Source: Pseudomonas sp. C2B4
Lineage (GTDB): Bacteria; Pseudomonadota; Gammaproteobacteria; Pseudomonadales; Pseudomonadaceae
Direction: 5' to 3'
Length of the DNA: 37,711 nucleotides
Assembly (NCBI RefSeq): GCF_013359695.1
Contig: NZ_JABFMU010000058.1
Span: 1-37,711, forward strand
The notes under the pieces are model-generated. The model did no database searches, was not told the DNA's origin, and worked only from the letters and a program-made list of their open reading frames with translations. Below are positions 6,870 through 14,792 of this stretch, piece after piece; the first letter of the stretch is position 1; each line of letters opens with the position of its first letter. Position numbers and translations under genes: made by a program.

Positions 6870-9293
6870 TCAGTACTGCGCACGCACCGCCAGCGTCACC
6901 GTGCGTGGGTCACCGTAGAAGTTGGTGCCCCACGAGGCGTCCACCCGGTCGTAGTACTTGCGGTCGAACAGGTTGTTGGCGGTCAGGGTCGTCGACAGGT
7001 TGTCGTTGAACCTGTAGCCCACCTGGGCCGTGGCGATGGCGAAGCCGCCTTGTTCGAATTTCACTTCGCGTTGGTAGTACGTGTCGCTGACCGCGCGAAC
7101 CCCGCCGCCGACGCTGAAGTCCTTGAGCGGGCCGTCGGTGAACGCGTACTTGGTCCACAGGTTGAAGTTGTGCTTGGGCGTGATTGTGCTGAACGTCTTG
7201 CCTTCGGAACCGTCATCGGCCTTCAGGTATTGGGTGGAGGTGAAGGCGTAACCGGTGACGATGCTCCAGTTGTCGGTCAGGTTGCCGCTCAACTCGGTTT
7301 CCCAACCCTGGCTGCGGGCTTTGCCCTCGCTCATGTAGGCCGCAATGCTGTTGTTGTATTCGGCGCGGTTTTCGTCGTAGATGCGGAACACCGCGACGCT
7401 GGCGTTCAGGCGTCCGTCGAAGAATTCGCGCTTGAGGCCGATTTCGTATTGTTTGCCTTCACGCGGACCGATCGGCGTATTATCGGCGCCCAATTCGCTT
7501 TGTGGCTTGAACACTCCGGTGTAGCTGGCGTAGGCCGACAGCTCCGGCGTCAGTTTGCCGATGATGGCGCCGTACGGCACGACCTTGCGGTTGATGCTGG
7601 TGCTGGCGCTGCCGAAGTTGTTGAAGAAGGCGTTGGCGTTTTTCGCTTCGCTTTCGTACCAGGTCACGCGGCTGCCGCCGATCACATCGAGCCAGTCGGT
7701 GACGTTGATCTTCGCGCGGGTGTAGAGGCCGTACTGATCGGATTTGGACCAGTTGCCGTTGTTTTTCTCGTAGTCCTGTTTCGGAATGTCGATGCTGCCC
7801 GGATCGAACACGTTGATCGGGAAGTAGTCGCCGCCACCGTAGGTGAAATCCTTGTCCAGATGCTGGTATTCGGCACCGAGGGTGAATTCATGGGTGCGAC
7901 CGAAGGCGTCGAACGGGGTGGTGACGAAGCTGTCGGCGCCGATGGATTTGATATGGGTGTAATAGTTGTAGGCCACCGCCCAGCTATCGCCGGTATCGGG
8001 ATCGACCGCACCATCGGCCCAGGTGAAGTTGCGCTTGGGGGTTTCGGCGTCGCGGTAGGTCAGGGTGGTCTTGAACTGGCCACCGTTGTCCAGGGCGTGA
8101 TCGACTTCGGCAAAGCTTTCCCAGACTTTTTCGTTGAGTTCGTTCCACTTGGCATCGACGAAGGTCGAGCGCGGCACATCGAGCAGCTTGCCGTTGGCAT
8201 AGGCCGGCAGGCCGAACGCCGGGGTGGAATGGTTCTGCTGATAGGCGCCGCCCATCGATAGGGTCGTGGATGGATCGAGGTCGAATTCCAGGCGGCCATA
8301 CACCATCGGGCGTTCGTTTTGCGCGTGGTCGACGAAGGATTTATTGTTCTCGTAGGCAGTGATGAAGCGCCCGCGCACGGTGCCCTGATCGTTCAGCGGC
8401 CCGGTGACGTCCACCGAGGAACGGTAATGATCATAGGAACCGGCAGCCAGCTCGCCACCGAGGGCGAATTGGTTCAGGGCGCGCTTGCGCACCACGTTGA
8501 TCGTACCGCCGGGTTCGCCCGCACCCTGATACAGGCCCGAGGGGCCGCGCAGCACTTCGATACGGTCGTACATCGCCAGGTCGAACGAGGTGGCCATGTC
8601 GCCCTGGCCGGTGGGTTGGGAAACGCCATCGACCTGCACCTGATCGACCAGGAAGCCGCGCATGTAGACATCATTGAGGCTGGAACCGGAGTTGTAGGTC
8701 TTGATGGTGACCCCGGTGACCTGGCGCATGGCGTCCTGCAGGCTGTTCATGTTCTGGTCATCCATGCGCTGGCGCGTGACCACCGACACCGATTGCGGGA
8801 TGTCCTTGAGTTTGATGTTGCCCTTGCCGATGCTCACTTCGTTGGTGGTATAGGAATGCGTGCCTTCGGTTGTCGCGCCCAGGCGCTGACCGGTGATCGA
8901 GGTCGCACCGAGCTGCAACGCGTCGGTGTGAGCCGAGCGTACGAGGGTGTAGCTGGCGTCGCTGCGCTGAAGGATCTCCAGGCCCGTGCCGCTCAAGAGT
9001 TTGTCGAGTGCCTCGATGGCCGGGTATTGGCCGGACAGACCGGGGCTTTGCAGGCCATCGGTCAGCGCGGGCTCGAACGACAACGCGATGTGGCTGTCGG
9101 CAGCGAAGCGCGACAGCGTCTGCCCCAGCGGGCCGGCCGGTATCTGATAGCTGCGCGTCTCGGTTGCGGCCTGCGTTTGCGGGTCGGCTGCCCAGGCATT
9201 GGTACAGGCGCCGGCGAGCATCAGGCTGAAGATCGCACGGCAGGTGGCGCGGCGCAGTGGCGGGGTGAATGTCGGGGTGCAGTCAACGGGCAT
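6870..9293 (-). CDS. TonB-dependent siderophore receptor with N-terminal signalling (STN) domain, FpvA/FecA type
   Basis: An 807-residue outer-membrane ferric-siderophore transporter. Residues 1-35 form a signal peptide ending AWA. An STN domain (about 47-110, YQIPAGPLGQTLSRFA) is the hallmark of receptors that signal to a FecR anti-sigma factor. The plug follows (about 140-260, including DIPQSVSVVTRQRM and VLRGPSGLYQGAGEPGG), then a 22-strand-type barrel ending in a terminal aromatic (AQY). It lies 98 bp downstream of the FecR gene on the same strand. Expression should depend on the adjacent FecI sigma factor and on iron. The siderophore cannot be predicted; a heterologous (xeno)siderophore is common for such trios. 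AGGA lies about 11 nt before the ATG. Confidence 0.95.
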   Translation of the reverse strand: MPVDCTPTFTPPLRRATCRAIFSLMLAGACTNAWAADPQTQAATETRSYQIPAGPLGQTLSRFAADSHIALSFEPALTDGLQSPGLSGQYPAIEALDKLLSGTGLEILQRSDASYTLVRSAHTDALQLGATSITGQRLGATTEGTHSYTTNEVSIGKGNIKLKDIPQSVSVVTRQRMDDQNMNSLQDAMRQVTGVTIKTYNSGSSLNDVYMRGFLVDQVQVDGVSQPTGQGDMATSFDLAMYDRIEVLRGPSGLYQGAGEPGGTINVVRKRALNQFALGGELAAGSYDHYRSSVDVTGPLNDQGTVRGRFITAYENNKSFVDHAQNERPMVYGRLEFDLDPSTTLSMGGAYQQNHSTPAFGLPAYANGKLLDVPRSTFVDAKWNELNEKVWESFAEVDHALDNGGQFKTTLTYRDAETPKRNFTWADGAVDPDTGDSWAVAYNYYTHIKSIGADSFVTTPFDAFGRTHEFTLGAEYQHLDKDFTYGGGDYFPINVFDPGSIDIPKQDYEKNNGNWSKSDQYGLYTRAKINVTDWLDVIGGSRVTWYESEAKNANAFFNNFGSASTSINRKVVPYGAIIGKLTPELSAYASYTGVFKPQSELGADNTPIGPREGKQYEIGLKREFFDGRLNASVAVFRIYDENRAEYNNSIAAYMSEGKARSQGWETELSGNLTDNWSIVTGYAFTSTQYLKADDGSEGKTFSTITPKHNFNLWTKYAFTDGPLKDFSVGGGVRAVSDTYYQREVKFEQGGFAIATAQVGYRFNDNLSTTLTANNLFDRKYYDRVDASWGTNFYGDPRTVTLAVRAQY

Positions 9294-9310
9294 TGAGAAG
9301 GGGTCCTGTC

Positions 9311-9340
9311 GGCAAGGGAGAGGGTGTTTCTTCCCTTGCC
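9311..9340 (-). promoter_or_regulatory. Leader hairpin between the anti-sigma and receptor genes
   Basis: GGCAAGGGA and TCCCTTGCC are perfect 9-bp inverted arms with a 12-nt loop, 18 bp upstream of the receptor start. On the minus strand it is not followed by a T-run, so it is not a typical intrinsic terminator. It may act as an mRNA-processing or stability element or as an operator. Confidence 0.5.
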
Positions 9341-9391
9341 AGCCCAGCGCGAAAAAAGTATCACCTCGTTGAAACTATTTTTTCGGGTCGA

Positions 9392-10360
9392 TCAAACGGC
9401 TGAAATCGTCACCCAATAACCGCCGAAACGCGTCGTCACGTTCACCGGGTACGTCTGCGCCAGCATGCTCAGTGCACGCCGGGTATCGTCCAGCGGGAAA
9501 GCGCCGGATATCCGCACCCGGGCAACGGCCGGATCGCAGCGCACGATGCCGGGGCGGTAGCGCGCCAGCTGCGCGGCGAAGTCAGCCAGGTGCATGCCGT
9601 CCGCTACCAGCATGCCCTGGGTCCAGGCAGTCAGGGCGCTGTCGACGGGGGTAACCGGACTGATCGAAGAGGCCGAAAACACCGTTTGCTGACCGGCGAC
9701 CACGATCATCGGTGTGGCTGGCGGGCGTTGGTACAGCTCGATCTGCATGCGACCGTCGAACACCGCCAGGCGCGTCAAGCCTGCGTCTTCGCGCACACTG
9801 AAGCGGGTGCCCAACGCCTGCATGCGGCCCTGTTCGGTACGGACCCGGAACGGTCGAGCCGGCACCTGTCTATCGGGAGCGGTCTGGACCAGGATCTCCC
9901 CCCGGCGGACGCTGATCAGGCGCTGCAGCGGATCAAAATCCACATCGATCACGGTGTCGGTGTTGAGGGTCACCTGACTGCCATCGGCGAGGGTCAACGG
10001 GCGACGCTCTCCGATCGCCGTGTGGTAATCGGCTGTCCAGCCCTGGCGCTCGTTCAATTGCCAGCCGATCCAGCCTGCCGGTGCTATCGCCAACAAGGCG
10101 GCCAGGCGGCCGAGCATGGCCCGACGTTGGGGATTGGCCGGCCGGTCGAGCGCCGGCATGGCCAGCTCTGGCGGCAGCCCGCCGAGCTTGCCCAGCAAGG
10201 CCTCCGCCCGTTGCCAGGCGCATTCGCAAGTGGCACTGCTGGCTCGCCACTGTTGCCATTGCGCGAACTCGTGTTCACTCAGGGCACCTTCGCTCAGGCG
10301 CATCAGCCACTCGGCGGCCTGCTCCAGAATCTGCGGGTCGATCGTCGATTGGCTGTTCAT
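9392..10360 (-). CDS. FecR-family anti-sigma factor / signal transducer
   Basis: A 322-residue inner-membrane protein. The N-terminal cytoplasmic anti-sigma domain has the typical AAEWLMRL and W-rich pattern (QQWRASSATCECAWQRAE). One membrane segment lies around residues 83-102 (LAALLAIAPAGWIGW), followed by a periplasmic FecR domain (about 110-210, LTLADGSQVTLNTDT) and a C-terminal STN-like part that contacts the receptor. The ATG at 10360 overlaps the sigma-factor TGA as ATGA, indicating translational coupling. It should hold the sigma factor until the loaded receptor signals, then be processed by regulated proteolysis as in FpvR/FecR systems. Confidence 0.93.
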   Translation of the reverse strand: MNSQSTIDPQILEQAAEWLMRLSEGALSEHEFAQWQQWRASSATCECAWQRAEALLGKLGGLPPELAMPALDRPANPQRRAMLGRLAALLAIAPAGWIGWQLNERQGWTADYHTAIGERRPLTLADGSQVTLNTDTVIDVDFDPLQRLISVRRGEILVQTAPDRQVPARPFRVRTEQGRMQALGTRFSVREDAGLTRLAVFDGRMQIELYQRPPATPMIVVAGQQTVFSASSISPVTPVDSALTAWTQGMLVADGMHLADFAAQLARYRPGIVRCDPAVARVRISGAFPLDDTRRALSMLAQTYPVNVTTRFGGYWVTISAV

Positions 10361-10878
10361 GCCGGCATCAACGCCAGGCACTGCACGAACGCCTGTTTCA
10401 TGTAGCGCTTGACCGTAATCAGCGAGACATCGAGTTGCGTGGCGATGTCATCGTATTTCATCGCGCCGATCTGAGAGAGCAGAAAGGCGCGCTTGACCAG
10501 CGGTGGCAGGGAATCGAGCATCGCGTCGACTTCATGCAGGGTTTCCAGAATCAGAAAGCGCTGCTCAGGGGAGGGCGCCAGCGCCTCGGGCATCTGCGCC
10601 AATGCCGCCAGATAGGCGCGCTCCAGCGCCTGGCGCTGGTACCAGTTCACCAGAATGCCCTTGGCGACACAGGTCAGATAAGCCCGGGGCTCAGCCAGGT
10701 CCGGCAAGGCCCTGGCCGCGAGTATGCGCGTGAACGTGTCGTGCATCAGGTCTGCGGCATCCACCCGGTTACCCAGTTTTCGCTGCAACCACGTGTGCAG
10801 CCAGCCTTTGTGGCCGACATACAGGGCTTCGACGCAACGAATGTGGTGTTGATATGTGGCAGACTCTGAATCGCTCAT
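10357..10878 (-). CDS. ECF sigma factor, FecI family
   Basis: A 173-residue extracytoplasmic-function sigma factor. Region 2 spans roughly residues 15-85 (DAADLMHDTFTRIL, PRAYLTCVAKGILVNWYQR) and region 4 about 115-165, with a helix-turn-helix in MKYDDIATQLDVSLITVKRYMKQA. It should direct RNA polymerase to the adjacent TonB receptor gene when its FecR partner is relieved. A Fur-like box lies 22 bp upstream of the start, implying expression in iron limitation. No strong Shine-Dalgarno is visible before the ATG, which may keep its level low. Confidence 0.95.
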   Translation of the reverse strand: MSDSESATYQHHIRCVEALYVGHKGWLHTWLQRKLGNRVDAADLMHDTFTRILAARALPDLAEPRAYLTCVAKGILVNWYQRQALERAYLAALAQMPEALAPSPEQRFLILETLHEVDAMLDSLPPLVKRAFLLSQIGAMKYDDIATQLDVSLITVKRYMKQAFVQCLALMPA

Positions 10879-10899
10879 CGCGTCAATATTTTGCTAAGT

Positions 10900-10918
10900 G
10901 AGAATTATTAGCAATTGT
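10900..10918. promoter_or_regulatory. Putative Fur box upstream of the ECF sigma gene
   Basis: GAGAATTATTAGCAATTGT matches the 19-bp Fur consensus (GATAATGATAATCATTATC) at 11 of 19 positions by my count, in an AT-rich patch unlike its surroundings. It is 22 bp upstream of the sigma-factor start, as in Fur-regulated Pseudomonas FecI genes. It also lies in the shared region with the divergent alpha/beta hydrolase gene. Confidence 0.55.
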
Positions 10919-11028
10919 AATGAGCGCCGCTGATGACGGCAAGGGGCGGCGTTGGCCTGTCACGGCTGCCGGCAGGACTTCGATTATTCTGCGTGTTCTG
11001 TCAGCGGGACGACTTTTCTACCGAGGCT

Positions 11029-11835
11029 ATGCATTTGTCCATCAATACCGAAACACTGTGGATCGATACGCCACACGGACGACTGTTTTGTTGTCGCTGG
11101 TTCCCTGAGGACCGTTCGGGTCACCCGGAAAAACCACCCATCATTCTTTTCCATGACTCGCTGGGTTGCGTTGCCCTGTGGCGCGATTTTCCCCAACAGT
11201 TGTGCCGGGCGACCGGGCTTGAGGTCATTGCCTACGACCGCCTCGGGTTTGGTCTGTCGGACGCCTATCCCGGGCCACTGCCGTTGAACTTTATCCGCGA
11301 CGAGGCCGAGTGCTTCTTCGCGTATCTGAAGGATGCACTTCGGATCGATCGTTTTATTGCATTCGGTCATAGCGTCGGCGGGGCGATGGCGGCGGCCTGC
11401 GCGTCCCTGTACGCGCAAAGCTGCACGGCGCTGGTCACGGTTTCAGCGCAGGCGTTTGTAGAGGATCTGACGCTGCAAGGCATTCGAGAGGCAGAGGTGC
11501 AATTCGAGCAACCGGGGCAGATGTCGCGACTGGAGAAATATCACGGCGACAAAGCCGCCTGGGTGTTCACCGCGTGGACGGGTACATGGCTTTCCCCGGC
11601 CTTCAAGGACTGGAGCCTTGAAAGCACGGTCGACGCCATACACTGTCCCTTGCTTGCCATCCATGGCCAGTACGATGAGTACGGTTCAGTCATGCATCCC
11701 AAGCGTATCGCCCGGCTGTCGACCAGCACCGGTAGCTACGTGATTGTCGACGATTGTCATCATGTGCCTCATCGAGAGGCACCGGAAACAGTGCTCAAGG
11801 CTGTCAGTGAGTTTCTGAGAGTGTCCGCTCGATGA
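11029..11835 (+). CDS. Alpha/beta hydrolase (serine type)
   Basis: A 268-residue cytoplasmic hydrolase. The nucleophile elbow is GHSVGG (S115), with probable acid D216 (GQYDEYG) and histidine in CHHVPHREAPE (H245). The oxyanion region is FHDSLGCVALWRDFP. The start at 11029 is chosen from where homology-like sequence begins; upstream in-frame starts would add 32 residues without family features, and the local ribosome site (CGAGG) is too close to be convincing. Substrate is not predictable. Its 3' end overlaps the convergent HIT-like gene by 32 nt. It is divergent from the iron-signalling operon, and shared regulation is possible but not shown. Confidence 0.85.
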   Translation: MHLSINTETLWIDTPHGRLFCCRWFPEDRSGHPEKPPIILFHDSLGCVALWRDFPQQLCRATGLEVIAYDRLGFGLSDAYPGPLPLNFIRDEAECFFAYLKDALRIDRFIAFGHSVGGAMAAACASLYAQSCTALVTVSAQAFVEDLTLQGIREAEVQFEQPGQMSRLEKYHGDKAAWVFTAWTGTWLSPAFKDWSLESTVDAIHCPLLAIHGQYDEYGSVMHPKRIARLSTSTGSYVIVDDCHHVPHREAPETVLKAVSEFLRVSAR

Positions 11836-12334
11836 CTGCTGTCTGATCTCCCTGCCTGAACACCAGGCGCAAACGCTCGATGGTCTGCTCGATCGAAGGC
11901 CCCTGGATGCTCGGTGGCTCCGGGCTTTCACCGAATTCGCGCCAGATGAACAGGGTCAATTCCGCGCCGTCGGTCAGCGAATGAGCCTCGGCGCCCGCTC
12001 CGAAGTTTTTCAGCACCCGGTATCGCTCATCCTGGCAAAACAGCTCCTCGACCCAGTCATAAACCGGTATGTAGTGAAAATGAATGGGGAAGCGGGGGTC
12101 ATGGCCGAATCGGCTGATGTAGAGCCACTTCGGTTGCAGCTCCGTTTGCAGGGTTTTCTGGACTTTGGCGAGCAGCACACCCAGCTCGGCCAATGCCTGC
12201 TCCGGCAGGTCGGACAATGAACGGACAGGGTGTCTCGTCCCCAGCACCAGATAGCCGGGCAGCTTGGACGACATGTGATGATTGAGTATCCAGTGAGCGG
12301 TTTCATGGATGATGAAGCGTGGTGCTATGTCCAT
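11804..12334 (-). CDS. HIT-like superfamily protein with an incomplete histidine triad
   Basis: A 176-residue protein with HIT features: an N-terminal ETAHWILNHHMSSKLPGYLVLGTRH segment and a late beta-strand motif P83-I-H85-F-H87-Y-I. The HIT signature is H-x-H-x-H followed by two hydrophobic residues; here the first His is replaced by Pro, while the second and third are retained. Nucleotide hydrolysis or transfer may still occur because the central His is normally the nucleophile, but this is uncertain. It begins 10 nt inside the 3' end of the histidine kinase gene (translational coupling) and ends overlapping the convergent alpha/beta hydrolase gene. Function in this operon is unknown. Confidence 0.75.
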   Translation of the reverse strand: MDIAPRFIIHETAHWILNHHMSSKLPGYLVLGTRHPVRSLSDLPEQALAELGVLLAKVQKTLQTELQPKWLYISRFGHDPRFPIHFHYIPVYDWVEELFCQDERYRVLKNFGAGAEAHSLTDGAELTLFIWREFGESPEPPSIQGPSIEQTIERLRLVFRQGDQTAVIERTLSETH

Positions 12335-13449
12335 CGTTGGGTGTCCGTTGTCGAAGCTGGGAGGGAGAATGAGAACATCGCGCCGCCGTTTGGCTGACTG
12401 TCTGCCCAGATGCTTCCACCATGCAACTCAATTATTGAGCGGCAGATGGACAAGCCGATTCCCATGCCATCTTCTTTGGTCGTGAAAAACGCATCAAACA
12501 GCAGCGCAAGGTGTTTTTGGTCAATCCCTGGGCCGTTGTCACGCACCTCCACCACCGCAAGACTTTCTTTCGCATGAATTCGCACGTGCAGCTCCCTGGG
12601 CAGGTCTTCGCGGCCAATCATGGCCTGCAGGCTGTTCATGATCAGGTTGATCACAACCTGCTGGAGCTGGATCCGATCACCCGGCACCTTGGGCAAATGG
12701 CCCTCGACCTTGCACGACAATTGCACCTGATGGCTGCGGATTTCCCGGTCAAGCAGGGCAAGTGAGTCTGCTACTACCGATTCTAGATCCAGATCTTCGT
12801 AGTGCGAATCGCTTTTGCGCGTCAGGTCGCGAATACGCCGGATCACTTCGCTCGCCCGGCGCGCATTGCTGGCTGCCCGATTGATGGCGGCACGGGCTTC
12901 ATCGAGGTCGGGCAGCGGGCGATCAAGCCAGCGCCAGGCCGCTTCGGCACTGGAGGCGATGGCGGCCAGCGGCTGATTCACTTCATGGGCGATGGAGGCT
13001 GCCATCTCGCCCATCGTGGTGTTTCGGCTGATATGCGCCAGTTCGATCTGTGCGCGATGCAACTTGGCTTCGACATCATGGGTGTGGGCTAACAAACTGA
13101 ATTGTTCCTGTAATTCGTCACTGGTGCGCCGGTTCTTCAAGGCCAGCCAGGTGGCAATGCCGATGGCCGTCAGGCTGATCAGGCAACGGGCCAGCGCGGT
13201 GCTAAAGGGGTGATCCAGGTGGGACAAAAGGAAGCCGGCCAGCGTCAGCGCGGCGCAGGTGAGTGCAACCCGGCGCAACCCGCGGATGGAGCACGAGCCC
13301 ATGGCGATCATGATCACCAGGACGTAGAGGACGGCCACCGCGATATCCAGCCCGGTCAGGGTGTCGACGACGAATATCGCGAGCGTGGTGGCCCACAGTC
13401 CCAGGCACGTGGCCCTGGAACGCAGGCCGCCGAGCATGATGTTCATCAT
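12325..13449 (-). CDS. Membrane sensor histidine kinase (orphan)
   Basis: A 374-residue sensor kinase. Four membrane segments occupy about residues 14-30, 36-50, 60-76 and 86-104 with almost no periplasmic loops, so it probably senses a membrane or intracellular signal. A coiled linker leads to the H-box MGEMAASIAHEVNQPLAA (H155), followed by N-box NLIMNSLQA, G1 DNGPGI and G2 GMGIGLS. All catalytic boxes look intact. No response regulator gene is adjacent, which is unusual. It starts 40 bp after the Tat-exported hydrolase gene and overlaps the HIT-like gene by 10 nt. I chose ATG 13449; ATG 13446 directly follows it, and the in-frame upstream starts lie inside the preceding gene. Confidence 0.9.
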   Translation of the reverse strand: MMNIMLGGLRSRATCLGLWATTLAIFVVDTLTGLDIAVAVLYVLVIMIAMGSCSIRGLRRVALTCAALTLAGFLLSHLDHPFSTALARCLISLTAIGIATWLALKNRRTSDELQEQFSLLAHTHDVEAKLHRAQIELAHISRNTTMGEMAASIAHEVNQPLAAIASSAEAAWRWLDRPLPDLDEARAAINRAASNARRASEVIRRIRDLTRKSDSHYEDLDLESVVADSLALLDREIRSHQVQLSCKVEGHLPKVPGDRIQLQQVVINLIMNSLQAMIGREDLPRELHVRIHAKESLAVVEVRDNGPGIDQKHLALLFDAFFTTKEDGMGIGLSICRSIIELHGGSIWADSQPNGGAMFSFSLPASTTDTQRWT

Positions 13450-13489
13450 GACCCGGCGCCTGGGATGCGGTCGCGTCGACGTATCAAGG

Positions 13490-14467
13490 TCAGCCCTTGA
13501 TGAATGCCAGAAGGTCGCGGTTGATGACCTCGGCATGGGTGGTGCACATGCCGTGGGGCAGGCCCGGGTAGGTTTTCAGCGTTCCATGTTTGAGCAGCTT
13601 GATCGCCAGGTGGGCCGAATCGGCGATGGGTACGATCTGATCGTCTTCGCCGTGCAGCACCAGGGTCGGCACGTCGATCTGCTTCAGGTCATCGGTGAAG
13701 TCGGTTTCCGAGAAGGCTTTGATGCAGTCGTACTGCGCCTTGATCCCGCCGTTCATGCCCTGGCGCCACCAGTTGTCGATGACCCCTTCGGACACCTTGG
13801 CATTCGTGCGATTGAAGCCGTAGAACGGGCCGGTGGGGAAGTCACGGTAAAACTGGGCGCGATTGTCAGCCAAGGCTTTGCGCAGACCATCGAAGACCTC
13901 CAGAGGCAGGCCACCCGGATTGTTCGCGGTGCGCAGCATGATTGGCGGCACCGCGCCGATCAGTGCGGCCTTGGCCACGCGACCACGGCCATGACGCGCC
14001 ACATAGCGCGCCACTTCGCCGCCACCGGTGGAGTGGCCGATGTGCACGGCGTTACGGATGTCGAGGTACGCCATCAACTCGGCAACGTCGGCGGCGTAGG
14101 TGTCCATTTCGTTGCCGGTATCGGTCTGGGTCGAGCGGCCGTGGCCACGACGATCATGGGCAATGACGCGGAAGCCCTTGCCGAGGAAAAACAGCATCTG
14201 CGTATCCCAGTCGTCGCTGGACAGCGGCCAGCCATGGTGGAACACGATCGGCTGGCCGGTGCCCCAATCCTTGTAGAAGATTTTCGTGCCGTCCTTGACG
14301 GTGATCATTCCCGAGCCTTTGCCTTTGCCGTTGGTCTTGCCGTTCGCGGTGGCGGCAGCCGGAACCTGTTGCCCTGCAAGCGCAGGGACCGCCACCACCA
14401 AGGCAGCGGCCATGGCGCCGGTGGTTATCAGGCCGCGCCGGGAGGTTCCGCTTGTCTCGTCAGTCAT
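13490..14467 (-). CDS. Tat-exported alpha/beta hydrolase, non-haem haloperoxidase/perhydrolase type
   Basis: A 325-residue exported hydrolase. R10-R11 in SRRGLITTGA with a following hydrophobic stretch ending VPALAG is a twin-arginine-type signal peptide. The mature enzyme has HHGWPLSSDDW near residues 77-87, nucleophile GHSTGG (S146), acid in HGEDD (D275/D276) and H305 (LPHGMC). Cofactor-free chloroperoxidases and related esterases share this layout, so it may be an esterase or perhydrolase in the periplasm. The ATG at 14467 is preceded by AGAGGG at about 9 nt. It heads an operon with a histidine kinase and an HIT-like protein. A short linker rich in Gly/Lys/Asn (about 40-53) separates signal and domain. 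Confidence 0.9.
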   Translation of the reverse strand: MTDETSGTSRRGLITTGAMAAALVVAVPALAGQQVPAAATANGKTNGKGKGSGMITVKDGTKIFYKDWGTGQPIVFHHGWPLSSDDWDTQMLFFLGKGFRVIAHDRRGHGRSTQTDTGNEMDTYAADVAELMAYLDIRNAVHIGHSTGGGEVARYVARHGRGRVAKAALIGAVPPIMLRTANNPGGLPLEVFDGLRKALADNRAQFYRDFPTGPFYGFNRTNAKVSEGVIDNWWRQGMNGGIKAQYDCIKAFSETDFTDDLKQIDVPTLVLHGEDDQIVPIADSAHLAIKLLKHGTLKTYPGLPHGMCTTHAEVINRDLLAFIKG

Positions 14468-14587
14468 TTTCAGCACCCTCTAGAGTTCAGGAGATGCCGG
14501 GGAATTTATGGACAAAGAGGGTGACTGACCACCAGACATGGGTGTTTGCCATTAACGCTTTGGTATAGGCGCGGGACACAGATCCCT

Positions 14588-14679
14588 TGTGGGAGTGAGC
14601 CTGCTCGCGAACGCGGTGGGTCAGCCAACGCCGATGTCGACTGACCTGACGCTTTCGCGAGCAGGCTCGCTCCCACAGG
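14588..14679. repeat. REPIN, about 92 bp
   Basis: TGTGGGAGTGAGCCTGCTCG and CGAGCAGGCTCGCTCCCACA are inverted with one arm mismatch. The spacer carries GCCGATGTCGACTGACCTGAC. The 325-bp gap 14468-14792 otherwise contains only the promoter regions of the divergent flanking genes, which I cannot assign precisely. Confidence 0.92.
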
Positions 14680-14792
14680 CGCAATGAACCGCGCGACACA
14701 AAGGCGTCACGAGGATGGTTTATTTACGAGCCCAACGTCAGTAGATTAGCCAGCGGCTTGCCAGCCGCCGAGCCTCACAACAAGGAAGATCC

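Noticed and set aside
4647..8261. Further long plus-strand open frames over the synthetase and TonB receptor genes
   Set aside because: Same reason: antisense shadows of clearly coding genes, with no recognisable domain.
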